NCBI GenBank assembly: GCA_020912385.1
Contig: CP087222.1
Span: forward strand, 186,001 to 250,000
Source: Neofusicoccum parvum
Lineage: Eukaryota > Ascomycota > Dothideomycetes > Botryosphaeriales > Botryosphaeriaceae
Direction of reading: 5' to 3'
DNA length: 64,000 nucleotides
The position numbers and the translations under genes are program-made. The notes beneath the pieces are model-generated. The model ran no database searches. It was not told the origin of the DNA and saw only the letters and a list, made by a program, of their open reading frames with translations. Shown here in pieces: positions 1 to 11,611 of this stretch; the first letter of the stretch is position 1, and each line of letters begins with the position of its first letter.

Positions 1-1029
1 CCGGGCGCGGCGCCCTCGTCGCCGTACATCGCCATGGCCGACGCGGCCAACCACGCGACCACCAACGGCGGCACGCCCGCCGCCAGCGCCGTCGACTACT
101 TCCCCGCCCTGCGCCACCTGCCCGCCTGGCTGACGCCGGCCGCGTCGCCGCTGGCCCACGCCCGCCGCAGCAGGCCCGCCATCCGCGCCCTGCACGACGG
201 CCCCTGGGACGCCACCGTCGCCGACGTCGAGAGCGGCCGCAGCGCCGCCCCCAGCTTCATGCGCACCCAGCTGGAGGCGCTGCGCGCCGGGAAGGGGGGA
301 GGTGGTGGCGCGGGCGCGCTGAGCGTGGCCGACATCAAGGGCGCCGCCGGCGCCATCACCATCGCCGGCGGCAACACGACGTGGTCGACCATCGTGCTGG
401 CCGTGCTGAGCATGCTGATGAACCGCCGCGTGCAGCGCAAGGCGCAGGCGGAGCTGGACGCCGTGCTGTGCGAGGATGGGAGGCCCGGGGAGCCGGTCCG
501 CCTGCCGACGTTCGAGGATAGGGAGAGGCTGCCGTATCTGGACTTGTGCGTGCAGGAGGTGTATCGGTGGGCGCCGCTGTCGCCCGTGGGCGTGCCGCAT
601 GCGAGCGTGGCCGAGGATGAGTATCGCGGCTGGCGGATCCCGGCTGGGTCGGTCGTGTATGCAAATGCCCAGGCTATGACGCATGATCCGGAAATCTACA
701 GCGAGCCGGAAAAATTCAATCCGGATAGGTTTCTCCCGGTGGAGGAGGGCGGGAGGGAAGAGCCATTGCCGCAGGGGCCTTTTGGATTTGGGAGGCGGGT
801 ATGTCCTGGGAAGCATCTGGCGACTGCAGGTGTTTTCATTGTTATGGCGACGATGCTGGCGACCATGGATATTGTGCCTAAAGTTGGCGAGGACGGAAAG
901 GAGATTCCCGTGACTGTTGGGATGAGCAATGGTCTTTCAAGCCATCCGGACCATTTCGAGGTTGACTTCAAACCAAGGTCGAAGCAAGCGGAGGAACTGC
1001 TGAAGAAGGTATCAGAAAGCGATGTCTAA
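1..1029 (+). CDS. Cytochrome P450, C-terminal part (5' end outside window)
   Basis: Heme-thiolate monooxygenase. The reading frame is open from base 1, so the gene is cut by the window edge; the ATG at 34 is internal, because the sequence already lies in the middle of a P450 fold. Visible landmarks, in order: an I-helix-like AGGNTTW (about 364-384, with N where an acid is usual), the K-helix ExxR as EVYR (about 556-567), a PDRF meander motif (about 721-732), and the heme-binding loop FGFGRRVCPGKHLA (about 781-822), whose Cys is the axial heme ligand. The architecture is that of fungal P450s of the O-methylsterigmatocystin oxidoreductase-like type (recalled, not searched). The membrane anchor and substrate-recognition sites lie outside the window, so no substrate can be named. 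The stop TAA ends at 1029. The first 450 bases are much more GC-rich than the rest. Confidence 0.93.
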   Translation, partial: PGAAPSSPYIAMADAANHATTNGGTPAASAVDYFPALRHLPAWLTPAASPLAHARRSRPAIRALHDGPWDATVADVESGRSAAPSFMRTQLEALRAGKGGGGGAGALSVADIKGAAGAITIAGGNTTWSTIVLAVLSMLMNRRVQRKAQAELDAVLCEDGRPGEPVRLPTFEDRERLPYLDLCVQEVYRWAPLSPVGVPHASVAEDEYRGWRIPAGSVVYANAQAMTHDPEIYSEPEKFNPDRFLPVEEGGREEPLPQGPFGFGRRVCPGKHLATAGVFIVMATMLATMDIVPKVGEDGKEIPVTVGMSNGLSSHPDHFEVDFKPRSKQAEELLKKVSESDV

Positions 1030-1557
1030 AATGAGCACTGGAGGGAATGACGTTACGGGTAAGTCTTTTAATACTCAGTCTGTGACGAACTAGGAAATAC
1101 TGGAAGAGACGGAGTGTAGTTGAAAAAGGACCAAAAGCTGTGATTCCCAGGCCCGAAACCGATTGGAATCCACGTGTTAGCCCTCATGAAATTTTGTTTC
1201 TTCTTCGTTGGGTTGCGCAACACGGCCCATTCAGTGAACATGAATAAAAATTAAAACTCGTCTTATTGAAAGTAAGCATGAACATAGATCATAGAGTATC
1301 ATAATTGTGAGAGGCGGTAAAGCTTTCAAACGGATTTTGCTTATTACCTCTATCCCAGTGAAACCTCCCAATTCATGATTCGCTGATCCGCCGCACCGGG
1401 AGAAGACGCAAGCACCAGCAACTTTTCCCACGCCCTAGGATCCAATCATCAGAACGGTCATGTATGATACAAAACGCAGAAACAAGAGAAGGTCGATGTG
1501 GCTTGGGAGACCCGCATACCTAGCCGTAGCTGGAGCGCAAAAGTCCACAGCCAATTC
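1030..1557. other. Intergenic, shared 3' flanks
   Basis: Region between two convergent genes (P450 on plus, clathrin light chain on minus). It is AT-richer than the flanking coding sequence and has short poly-A/T tracts suited to 3' UTRs. No coding signal or repeat was seen. Confidence 0.6.
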
Positions 1558-2511
1558 TTAGTAGCCCGTTGCGCCGGGTGCCTTCTCGTCCTTCCGCAAG
1601 CTGACGAGTATTTCCCTGAACCTGGCCTTCTCGCTGCCGCTGCCACCACCGCGCGCGCCCTTGCCGCTGAGATCAACGAGCTTGGCAATGCGCTCCCAGC
1701 TGGTGCCGCCGGCGGTGGTGTCGTCCCTGCTGTTGAGGAACTCCTCCTCTTCCTTGCGGGTCTGGGCAATGCCCTTCTCCTTCTTGTTGTTGTAGTTCTC
1801 GTAGAAGTCGTCGATGGCCTCGTGCGCGGCCTTGACGGTCCCCTGCTTCTTCTCGTCGGAGATCTGGTCGCGGTGCTGAATGGCAAGGTCGCGGCGCTCG
1901 CGCCATTCGCGGATAACCTCGGGCTCTGGCTCATCCGAGATGGGGGCGGAGAAGGACGAGGCCTGCGGAGCGCCAGGGAGGAAGGGAGCGGTGCTGCCGG
2001 TGATGGTACCGCCGGGAGCCATGTGCTGTTCGCGCCTGTCAGTACTGGAGTCGCGATGATAGCCCGCGCGCAGTCGCTGGATAGCATCGACGCCGGCGCT
2101 CGGGAATGCTGACCTCGTTCGTGGTGTCTATCGCGGGGAAAGAGCTCTCAAAGCCAGACATTTCTTCTTGACCATCGATGGCGGGGAAGTTGCCGCCGCC
2201 GCCTCCCAGCAGATCGTCGTCGTCATCGCCGGCATCTTCGACGGTGGCAGCGTTGTCGCCGGGTCCTGCGAACTGGTCGGCGTCCTCGCCCAGTAGTGCG
2301 CGCTCGCGGCTCAGGAAGTCGGATTGGTCTGTAGAGTCGCCAACGAGGTCGAAGTTGGCCTCACCGCGGGCCTCGGTCTGGCCTGGCGGGGATTCATGTC
2401 AGCGCATTGCGGGACGGGCGGTTCATGCAGGCGGCAGCGGCGGTGTTTAGGGAGATGGAGGTGTTATTTACCGGCATCGATCTCATCCAGCGACGGAAAC
2501 CTGTCGGCCAT
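1558..2511 (-). CDS. CLC1: Clathrin light chain
   Basis: Regulatory subunit of the clathrin triskelion, acting on coated vesicles in endocytosis and Golgi-endosome traffic. Three exons: 2511-2472, 2382-2114 and 2025-1558 (258 residues). The first exon gives MADRFPSLDEIDAG, the conserved fungal light-chain start; the second is acidic (ANFDLVGD, FPAID) and Gly/Asp-rich; the third has the heavy-chain-binding helical stretch (EVIREWRERRDLAIQHRD and following), then KEEEEFLNSRDD and a TSWERIAKLVDLS ending typical of the family. Splices are GT-AG and keep frame (phases 1 and 0). For intron 2 the acceptor just before CACATG was chosen over one 10 nt upstream because only it preserves frame. The gene is divergent from the Rtt103-like gene, with a 409 bp shared promoter. 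Confidence 0.93.
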
Positions 2512-2920
2512 GGCGGAGACGTAGAATGGACGGGCGAAGCGTCGGGGCGGAGGCGAGTTGCGGCGACGGTGGGTGATGGGCGGATTGGGCAATTGCGGTG
2601 GTGTGCAGGACGTCGGGTTGGAGATTCAGCGGAGCTCCAAGCTGGCCAGCCGCACAGGAGAGCGCACTGGCAACGTTGGCCGTGACGCGCAGGCTTGGCG
2701 CGCCCCGGCGCGGAACAACGTGGCCGGAGCTGGCGCCCCCGGCAGGTTCTGGCGCCGGTAGAGCTTCACCAGCTGCGCTCCAGGACACAGCGCAGACCTG
2801 TCCGCCCACCACGTCTCTGCATCCCCTCCGGCGCGACTGCTCGAGCTGTAGAATATTTGAGTGAACCTGTGCCCCGCCGTCGCGCGCCCAAGCCGCTAAG
2901 CTTGCGCCTGAATCCTCGTC
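2512..2920. promoter_or_regulatory. Bidirectional promoter region, CLC1 / Rtt103-like
   Basis: A 409 bp GC-rich interval separates two divergent start codons, so it must carry both promoters. No clear TATA box was seen, and no specific operator can be supported. Confidence 0.5.
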
Positions 2921-4431
2921 ATGGCATACACCGACGACGCCGTCCAGGCAAAGCTCTCCGCCCTCAATGAGACGCAGGAGGGCATCGTTACTGTCGCCCA
3001 GTGGATCATGTTCCATAGGTACCGCCTGCCCGCATGATTCTCCCGCCGGCCCGCTGCTCACTCAGATTCACAGGCGTCATGCCGACCGTACCGCCCAGCT
3101 GTGGATGCAGCGCCTCAAGGAATCCACCCCGAACAAGCGACTGAGCCTGATCTACCTTGTCAATGGTACGCATCACATCCGCCTCTACGGCTCCCTTGGC
3201 CGTTCGCTAACTGCTCGCAGAGGTCGTCCAGCAGTCGAAAGCACGGAAGAAGACCGAGTTCGTCGCCGCATTCTCGCCGGTCAGTAGCAGACTCGCAACC
3301 CACGCTGAAACCAAAATCTAATACCCCGTAGATCATCACGGAGTCCACTTCCGTCGCATACAAGGGAGCTCCATACGATATCCAACAGAAGCTTCGGCGT
3401 GTCATTGAGGTCTGGAGGCAGAGGGTGATCTTCGACCCACCCATCCAGGATCAGATCGAGAAGAGCCTTGATGGTACCGCCCCTCCACCGACCGCGAGTA
3501 TCGCATATGCTGATGTGTGAACCCAGAACTCGACAAGACCCGTGGTCCCGGCAAGAAGGCCACTCTCGGCGGCTCCCTCTTCTCCAGCGGCTCCTCCGTC
3601 CCGCAGGAGCTTCAACCCCTCGTGCCCCTCCAAACCACCCTCTCCAAAGTCGACAGCGCTTCCAAGAACACCGTCACACATGCCTACGATGAGTACGACA
3701 AGCTGATCGACCCGGCGAACCCCGTCCCCACACCGCCCGTCCATGCCGCCCGCCTCTCGCAAGTCCTGAAGAACCTCGCGAGCGCCGAGGGCGCCGTCGC
3801 CGAGAGCATAAAGGCGCGCTGGGAGCTCATCGCCGGGCTGGAGAAGATGCTGGAGGGCCACAAGGCCACGCTGGCGAAGGACGAGGCCGTGCACCAGGAG
3901 CTCGGCGCGCGGCGCGCCGGCATCGAGACCAAGAAGCGCGAGGTCGAGGACGCCATCATGCGCGGGCTGACGGACCAGCAACCGCACGAGCAGGCCTCGG
4001 CGCCGGCGGCCAACGACCCGCGCCGGCGCACCGCCTCAGCAGCCACCGACGGCGGCAGTCTCGAGGAGCCGCAGCGCCCGGACGTCGAGGGCCTGACGCC
4101 GCCGCCGATCGAGTCCATCACGCCCGTCGGCACGCCGCCGCCCGCCTTCACCACCACCACGGGCGCCGACCAGTTCGCGCCGGAGCTGCCGCCCAGCCAC
4201 GACGAGCCGCCGCCCGCGCCGCTCGCCCTCGACGCCCTGGCCGCCGCCAGCATCCTGCCGCACCAGGCCAAGCGCGACCACACCAACGGCTACGAGGACG
4301 GCTACCCCAGCGCCACCAAGAAGCGCAGGGTCGGCAGCGGCACCGCGGAGCAGGACTTCGCCGACTTCGGGACGGGCGACGCGTACGACGGCATCGACGC
4401 CGACGTGGCGGACATGCTGAGGAGGGACTGA
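2921..4431 (+). CDS. rtt103: CID-domain protein, Rtt103-like RNA polymerase II CTD-binding factor
   Basis: Predicted nuclear factor that binds the phosphorylated RNA polymerase II C-terminal domain and links it to 3' processing/termination. Five exons: 2921-3018, 3074-3165, 3221-3279, 3332-3473 and 3527-4431 (431 residues), all GT-AG and frame-preserving. Residues about 1-135 form the CID helices: MAYTDDAVQAKLSALNET, AQLWMQRLKES, KRLSLIYLVNEVVQQSK, FVAAFSP, then RRVIEVWRQRVIF. A middle alpha-helical/coiled-coil part follows (about 205-280, rich in E/K/A), then a Pro/Ala/Thr-rich low-complexity tail and a basic KKRRVGSG patch (likely nuclear localisation) before an acidic end. The four introns all fall within the conserved CID part and the long last exon carries the disordered region. 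Assignment to Rtt103 rather than another CID protein rests on the CID plus following coiled coil. Confidence 0.88.
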
Positions 4432-5607
4432 CCTGAATGCCGTAGCGAGGGTAGGGGGGGAAGGGGGGGAGGGGGGGAGGGAACACCGAGTAGGGGAAGG
4501 CGATGCGATGCGGCACGGCAATGCTTCGAGCGGAATCCACTCGGCACCGATTAGCCGACTCACCACCGTCTTGGGACGAAGAAGGAAGGAATGAAATTAC
4601 CCTCAAACCAACATCCGCGCGCCAAAAAGCCAACGAGCCAACGGTCGGAAATGGTTCGGCGCTTTCTTACTGCTTACAATTTGCGTGCGCGCCACACATG
4701 CGGTTGTGACGTCGGCGCGGCGTTGGCTGTTGCTGTTTGTTGGGTTGGTGGGGGCCGCATGTTGTAATAACCGCGAGGATGCACCGTTCAATCGTCGCTT
4801 GCTCGTCTCGCTCGCCTCACTCCGACGGAAAGGGGGCGGTGGTGGAGTCCGCGGTGAGGGGAGGACACAATGGGCAGCCGCCGTCCGCGCCGGCTGCAGA
4901 AACCGGGTCAAGGGGTCGTCTGAGGGGTCCGTCTTGTATTATCTTCCGCTCAAAGCGCCTCATAGTCCATTTACCTCATCGGGGAGGCGATCTGCCTCGC
5001 CGTTGCTGTTCCCGTCTTGGCGGCTGCTCGCTTCTCGCCTTTTTTTCCCTTTTCCTGTCGCGCACCCTGGATCAGTAGCCGTGGCTGGCGTGGACTGAGT
5101 CGAGCGGAGCGTGGGGGGTGGCTGGTTTACGTGGAGCGAGTGTATAATAGCTGCGCGTCATTTGTCGGTTGCAGACCGAGAAAAGTACAGGAGCAAATAC
5201 TTAGTTTGGAGCGGCAGAGGCCAACGTCATTCACAGGTGCATTTTCCAATGACGGGAAGACCCGAGAGCTCGCGTGCAAACAATGAGTATTGATTTTGTG
5301 ATAATCCTTTCGTTCGTTCCCCTGCTTGCTACAGGGATATGCAGTTCATGGCTATCAGTGACGTGATATCGTTTTCGACAAGCATAATTGGGTGGAGCGT
5401 GCAATCTCCTATCCTGACGCGAATGTGCCTTGAGAGTGTGCCGTTGAATGGGTGCTAAGGCTACCGGGTCGAATGCTCCAACTCTTCATGATCCTTGCTC
5501 CCATATTCCTGTTAAAGTGTCTTGAGAGACAGCCATCTGTCCCTTGAAAAAGAGAATGTCATCCCAGCCATGTTCCTGCAGTTTGACCTTCACGACGGAT
5601 CGAGAGT
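4432..5607. other. Intergenic between convergent genes
   Basis: About 1.2 kb with a poly-G tract near 4455-4490 just after the Rtt103-like stop, then mixed-composition sequence. Several short open frames occur on both strands, but none has splice structure or recognisable protein features. Confidence 0.55.
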
Positions 5608-6189
5608 CTATCCTTCTTCTTCCAACCAACTGTACTCTTGGGGCAAAGGCTCATGAAACTCCTCGGCCGAATCCAACAATATCTCATCAAGCATCTTTAT
5701 CCCTGGAGTCGACCGGCCCGATTCGGAAGGAATGAGGTCAGCCTGCTCTAGAATACAGCTGAGGCATCGCTTTTGACCCCTTGAATCGCCTTCGTTTCCT
5801 GCCCGCAATGCTCCCAAAAGTCCACCCACGTCTTCCCCATGTTTTGCATGCTCTTTGTTTTCGTTGGCATATCTCCGCCTCCATAATCGAAGAGAATTTT
5901 TGGCCCAGTCTTTTGCCATCCAGTAGCGAGTGCCCTCATCCGGAAAGTAGGCGGCAAACATGCCTTGGAGATACCAAAAGTCGTAGTCCATTTCCATTCT
6001 TTGGAAGGGCGCCTCCGGAGTCAATGGAGCCCGCTCCTGGTGCTCCAATAAAGCTTGCTTAGTGAAAGCATTTAATTCAAGGCAGTCGATGACCTGGCCG
6101 GAGCCGTTCCGCACGTTCAGGATGTTCCAGTCCATGCGCGGGAATTCTTTAGCGTGGGGGAGCCAGTGTTCGTCAAGCCACGTCGCCAC
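5608..6189 (-). CDS. Hypothetical protein, or last exon of the IPK1 gene
   Basis: Open frame of 193 codons from MATWLDEHW to a stop at 5608. I do not recognise the family. Visible features are a Trp/Tyr-rich N-terminal half (DYDFWYLQGMFAAYF, YWMAKDWAKNSLRLWRRRY) that looks structured, and an acidic tail (EEFHEPLPQEYSWLEEEG). The frame extends upstream of this ATG as PSVA to a good 3' splice site: a CTAAT branch point about 20 nt before CACAG, at about 6205. So the segment is probably preceded by another exon. The only frame-compatible 5' partners I found are at the end of IPK1: a GC-AG donor (AG/GCAAGA near 6476) or GT at about 6490. Either would extend IPK1 to about 620 residues, longer than usual. 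A stand-alone gene using the ATG at 6189 remains possible; a TATATTA-like element sits near 6370. Confidence 0.5.
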   Translation of the reverse strand: MATWLDEHWLPHAKEFPRMDWNILNVRNGSGQVIDCLELNAFTKQALLEHQERAPLTPEAPFQRMEMDYDFWYLQGMFAAYFPDEGTRYWMAKDWAKNSLRLWRRRYANENKEHAKHGEDVGGLLGALRAGNEGDSRGQKRCLSCILEQADLIPSESGRSTPGIKMLDEILLDSAEEFHEPLPQEYSWLEEEG

Positions 6190-6426
6190 GGAGGGTCTGT
6201 GGGTTTGACGAGATTAGTGTGGCTGTATGATGACGGATTGATGGGGGTCGATTTGGGGAGATAATCAGGAGTCATCTCCGGAGAAAGGCAGAGCGAGGCG
6301 CGCGAGACGCTGAGCCCGCAGGCGCAACGTCGGCGAAAAGGAAAAATCGCTATGCGCACGGACGTATAATATACGCCGCCCAAAAGGGAAAGGAATGATA
6401 ATTGGATGTGGGTATTGGGCCGAAGG

Positions 6427-7796
6427 TCAAGTGGGAGCGCGTGAATGGCGGCGGCTGGGAGTTGGACGGTCTTGCCTGCTGAGAAAACACGTCTCGTCGC
6501 CGGCTGGGGCGAAGTACCAGCCCCCGTCCACCAGCTCCCGCTCCGTCTCGCGCCACTGTTCGAGTTTTCCGCCCTTTGCTACTTTCGGATCGAGGTCGCC
6601 TAACCGTGACTCGACGCGTCTGCCATCCCAGTGAACCTGCACGTAGAGTGAGCAGTCGCGCAGCGTCATTGCCAGTAGAAAATCATCCGATGGCTCTCCT
6701 TCGTGGCTGAGTATCCCATTCGGGTCCAGCATCTTCTGCAGGTTGCACAGCCCTTCGAGAACGCGGTGGCCTTCTCCCTTGATGCCGTCAGACCTGATTG
6801 CAAAGTGTTCGTGCAGGATTGCAACGAGGTCATCCTGTGTTCTCGGTGTGGCTTTTTGAAGAGGAAAAGTGGAGCTGCGCCGATTGTGCGAGGTTTGAAC
6901 GAGCCAGGCTGGCCGGCAGCCAACGTAATTCTCGGGGTTCTCGACAAGCATCTCAATGGCCTCCCGCACGAGCTCAGAGTTCCCGGTAGCGATGGCCAAG
7001 GGGCACAGGATGCCGTGGGTCTTGGACTCCTTCCTTCCCTCGCTCTTCCGCTTCACGCGCAGAGCGCATGTGCGACACCTCGTGGCGCCCTTCGGGGCGT
7101 GGGGCGACTGCCACAGCCACTTGGGCTTGAACTCCAGGGTCACGCTCTTGTCCGGGTTGTCGCTCTCCATGTCCCGCAGGACCAGGGCCTTCTTCGTGGC
7201 GTGCAGATACTTGCCGTAGCGGCTCCGGTCGCGCCTGCCGCTCTTCTCCTGCAGGCGCAGCTCCTTGTTGCACTCCTGGATGAAGTCGTCGCCGAGCTGG
7301 ATGAGGTCCTGCTGGACCAGGTGACGCGGCGGGATCCAGTCGGCGACGGTGTTGAGGTAGAAGTTGTAGGTGGTCTCGTCGTCCTGGTAGAAGGGCATCT
7401 GCTTCTTGAGGCGCAGCAGGGTCTCGCGGGCGCCGGTCAGGTTGTGCTGGTTGACGTTGCGGGCGAAGTCCTGGGCGCGCTGCAGCTGGGCGTTCTGGGC
7501 GTAGGGCGTGAGCAGCTCGCGGCGGCGGGCGCGCATGCGCTGGTTGTAGCGGCGCTGCTCGCACGGGTCGTCGCTGAAGCGCCAGTCGGGCTCCAGCACG
7601 CCGTGCCTGTCGGCGTCGCGCACGGCATGCTCGGGGGCGTCGGACGGGCGCTGGTCGCGGGTGTCGCGGGCGGGGCTCAGCGACGCGATCCTAAAGATAA
7701 CGTTCGCGTTTCCCTGGGCGAGTCAGCGGGGCTTCTCACGGGCGTGCCTGTCTGCACCGTCCTTACTTCCGTGCGGAATCTGAGTTCGACGTCCAT
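6427..7796 (-). CDS. IPK1: Inositol-pentakisphosphate 2-kinase
   Basis: Phosphorylates Ins(1,3,4,5,6)P5 at the 2-position to make phytate (InsP6), a nuclear/cytosolic signalling molecule. Two exons: 7796-7767 (MDVELRFRTE) and 7713-6427. The joined start reads RFRTE/GNANVIFRI, the glycine-rich nucleotide-binding strand of the family, so the tiny first exon is well supported. Hallmarks: LEFKPKWLWQSP with nearby CRTCALR (IPK1 signature with zinc/structural Cys), HGILCPLAIATGN, and near the end DLDPKVAKGGKLEQW...ELVDGGWY, where family members normally stop. In-frame translation ends at 6427 (about 439 residues), but alternative splicing into the downstream 5608-6204 exon cannot be excluded. It is divergent from the Ecm15-like gene. 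Confidence 0.88.
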
Positions 7797-8307
7797 CGGG
7801 TTGAGGTGAGCTGGTAAAAATGAAGACATACAGGGCGGCTGCCGCGCGAGGTGGGCGCGGATCACCATGGTCTGCGTGGCCGGGGTGGAGCGGTGGGGTG
7901 GTGGTAGTGATGCTGTGCTGTGGCGGGCCTTGCAGAGCTGCACATGGTGATGCCTGGGCAGGGTGCACTGGTTAGTGGTGTGACGGGCGAGGGGCTTGGG
8001 GCGGCTGCGGCAGGAAGGCGCGATGGTCGGCGGCCGGAGCAAGGAATGTGGTTGACAGACGGCGAGCGGGCTGGGAGAGAATTGGCACGACGTGTTTTGA
8101 TCTGTGCGAGCCGGCGCCCATAGCCCTACATGATGATCATCTCTTGCGTCAGACAAGACCAGGGGCCCCCGCCTTTGCCTAAGAATAGGCGTGCCGCGAG
8201 CCGCAGGGGGCAGGCCGCGCTGCACGCCCTCAGCTCGCCGACACCACGCACGCTGCCGCCCGCCACTGCGCCCTGCGTATATAGCAGCCGCACCGCCCTC
8301 GCCCGCC
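7797..8307. promoter_or_regulatory. Shared promoter, IPK1 / ECM15-like
   Basis: A 511 bp interval between divergent start codons. A TATA-like GTATATAG lies at about 8277-8284, roughly 25-30 bp before the ECM15-like ATG. Nothing else specific was recognised. Confidence 0.45.
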
Positions 8308-8731
8308 ATGTCTGCGCCCGCCGCGCCGCCCGCCCTGCCCACGCCGCCGCACGCCGTCGCCGACTTCTGCCTGATCCCGCTGGGCACGCCGACCGCCTCC
8401 GTGGCGCGCGAGGTCGCCGCCGTGCAGCGCCTGCTGCAGCACTGCGGCCTCCGCTACAGCATGCACTCCGCCGGCACCACCGTGGGTGAGTAGCTCCCGG
8501 CCGCCCTATCCGCGCCGCGCCCCGAGTGAGGCGGCGAGCTCACGCAGCGCAGAGGGCTCGTGGGACGATGTCATGCGCGTCATCGGTCAGGCGCACGCGC
8601 TGCTGCACCAGAACGGCGTCGTGCGCATCCAGTCCGACATCCGCGTCGGCACCCGCACCGACAAGACGCAGTCGTTCGAGGACAAGGTCGCCCGGGTCCA
8701 CGCGCTGCTGCAGGCCGACCAGGAGGCGTGA
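8308..8731 (+). CDS. ECM15: Ecm15 / UPF0045 (MTH1187-like) small protein
   Basis: Two exons, 8308-8485 and 8553-8731 (118 residues), joined phase 1 through a GTGAGT...GCAG intron. The product is a small alpha/beta protein of the UPF0045/MTH1187 family, in which some members bind thiamine-like ligands; yeast Ecm15 is the fungal member. Family landmarks are CLIPLGTPTASVAREVAAVQ near the N-terminus, YSMHSAGTTVEGSWDDV across the splice, VIGQAHALLH, and the ending SFEDKVARVHALL. The length matches the family, with a short Ala/Pro leader. The molecular role in fungi is not well defined, so no pathway is assigned. Confidence 0.9.
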
Positions 8732-11611
8732 GATTGCCGGATTGCGCGCAGGTGCCTGGACAGCCGCATCCTGTTGATCCTGGCCCGGCGCTGAATCAGG
8801 GGGCCAATCTCCCCTTCGGGCTGTGGAGAAGGCAGGCGCGCAATAGGGAGGCCACGAGGCGGCGAGGCGTCACGTGTGGTGGCTTAAGCAGATCGCCCAA
8901 TACGACTCGGAGATGCCGTTGTGCCAGCTCTTGTATGCGCCGTGCTTCGTTGTGGGGGGGATTGCCGCATCTTCCCGGCCGTCGTTTCCACCAGTCCGGG
9001 TGCTTCGCGAACTCGTACCCGTGACGGCGAGCCTCAGCCTCAGGCTGGCGCCACTGCGCCGGAAATCCGCCCCCAAGCCCAAGCTCGTCCGCCGCGGCAG
9101 ATCCAAACGTGTCCAATCCACCATGTCCCGACTGAGATTTCTAGGCCCGAGGGAAATTACACGGGCTGAGCCGCACACGACCCAATGTTCGCCTCGCTTG
9201 CGTGGGCGCCTGCCTGCTGCAAAATCCAGCGCGCTGCCTGCCCGTGGGCGGACGAAGCATGCAGCCGGACGGACCTGGGCCTGCTGCAATCTTCCCCCGA
9301 CCTCTGCCTGCATGCGGATTCATGCTTCGACCTGCCCTGAAATTGCGCCCTGCTGCAGTCCTGTGAGAACCGACCACGTGTGAACTCCTGCAAAGGCTGC
9401 CGTGCATGGCAGCGGCAGCGGCCTCTGTCACAAACGCTAGCGGCGCGGCCTTGGTTCGTCAGGTCAAGCTTCCAATGCAGCATCCCTCGCTTAGCTGGAC
9501 AGCTGCGTGCATTCTGCCCCTATTGCTGATCGGTCGATTGAGCTGGCGACCCTTGCCTTGTGTGTCAAACAGAAGACCTTGACAGCCAGTCCATGTTGCA
9601 TGCGTTCGTGCTGGCTAACGTTGAAGGGGCCAGCCTCCGCCGGTGACGCGCACCGCTTTATCCACGCGACACTGCACACGTAAGTAGAGTTTCGTATGCA
9701 TGTGGCTGCGCGTGGAATCTGCGCCTTCTGCGAGCCGGAACCTTCTTTGCCTCCCAGCGCAAGAGCGGTGAAATGACGGTTCTTGCGAGCAGCCGCCGCC
9801 TGACTCAACTCGCCTTCTTCCAGCGGTCTCATGATGTGCTGCTGCAGAACTGGCCTCCATGTGGCATTCGGCAAACGCTCCGCTGCACGACGGTTCTAGA
9901 ACCACCCTAATCCCTGCTGCAGGGGCACCCGGTGATCCGGATCACTGTTTCAAAGAGTGCGGCTTGTATCCGAAACATTGTCCCACTTTAAATCCACCGA
10001 TCGCTCACATCACTCCATGTTCTTCTCCTCTTTGGCGGTGCGCGAACGTACTTTCTAGACCAGTCCGGGGTTCTGCTGCGTTTGTTCCTCGCCCGTGGGC
10101 CTGGCGCACTTTTCCGTCTCTTCCGCATTATTCACCGCCGGTGGGGGGATCATTCCGGGACATTCGCAAACTCTGAGCACATGGACAGCACAACACTTGG
10201 ACGTGCTATGCTTTGCAGACCAATCTATGGCCTATGCGTGCCCGTAGGAACCCGGAGAGAAGCCTGCATCCCTTTATTTCTCAGCTACCATCCACAATGT
10301 TCATTCCTTGGCCTTAGATCTGAAAAGAGTGACACGTCGAGCTGCGTTGAGATTTGCAATGATTCATCTTCTGCAGTGCGGCATTGACATCTGCTGCAGA
10401 GTGACGACAGTGCTTCTCCGAATATTTCCGGACTTTATCCGCTGGTGACTGCGTGTTCTGTTCGCCGAACTCATCAATTCAGCAAAAAATGATGAAGTGT
10501 ATGGTGGACGTTCTACGTTTTATAGACCCTGTCCTCCATATTTGATTCAACACATGCTATCCGTTACACCTTGGAGAGCTTGGCATGCTAAAGGAAAGCA
10601 TAAAACCAAAATCACGATACGATAGAGGACATCCCATGTCTTGCTCGTAAAAGCTCACTGTCTATAGCTGCGAATGTTTTCCCTTCAAGCGCTCTCGAGG
10701 TGCTTTGAAGGTGCTTTCGAACGCTTGTGCTGGGACGACGAGACGTTGTTGAGGATCGTCACGCTAGCCGAACCGCATAATCTCATGTCAAAGCGAGCAC
10801 TGGTCACTAGCGCATTCACACAGGCGTACAACAGCCGATGAGCAGCGTGAAAGAAATTTAGCGCTGTGATAGGACTGACTGAGTGTAAGAGCGATTCCAA
10901 TGAAAACTTCAAGTCTGTACGCAGCGGCTGAGTTTAAAAACACTATCGCGCTACCCATTCGCTGCAGCAATAGCTCAACATAAAGTTTTCTCTACTGTGT
11001 GTAGGCATATCACATTCATGATACTATCAAGAACCTTTCAATACAAGTAATATTAAGACATGTTACTGTTCTAGGCATATCCTACACTGGAGATTTCTAG
11101 GTGTCTCCGCGAGCGAATTGCAGTGAATGTAATTTCACTGATGGATTACTGCTCACTCTCTCCTTACAATCTTTAAACATTCAAGTCTAAAAAGAGTTAT
11201 TCGACAGAGAGAGAGAATCATAGCAAGATCGAAAGGAAGCAATGAGGCTTTCGTGCACATCGGGTTATTCTGGGCCGGGTGATGGAGGTTCTCCAACTGT
11301 TTTTCATAATTCACCAACCTGGAACACTCTTCCTTGATGAAGTAATCCCATCACAGGGTCTCAACAGTTCTGAGAAACTCGCTGCTTAGTGCGATTTCAC
11401 TTCTGGGCGCTGGGTCAGGGTCTCGGTAAGACTCACACACTTACCCACCCATTCACATTTTGCTTTTACTCACAAAACTCGTCCTCATGATAGCTTATAA
11501 GTTTCTTCTGACATTTATACTGTCCGCTCTATCGACCACACTCCTACAGTCCAAGGACCAGCTCACAGCCAAGTATCCAACAACTCCCGACAACCCCAAA
11601 CACACCACACC
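8732..11611. other. Long intergenic stretch
   Basis: About 2.9 kb with no gene I can support. The first 1.2 kb is GC-balanced with many CTGCAG/GCTGC words; from about 9.95 to 11.45 kb it becomes AT-richer. Open frames are short, overlap on both strands and lack splice structure or recognisable protein features. It may hold UTRs or untranslated RNA. Confidence 0.5.

Noticed and set aside
6703..7809. Long plus-strand open frame (368 codons) opposite IPK1
   Set aside because: It is the antisense shadow of the IPK1 coding strand; GC3-rich codons leave the opposite strand open. It has no splice signals or protein features.
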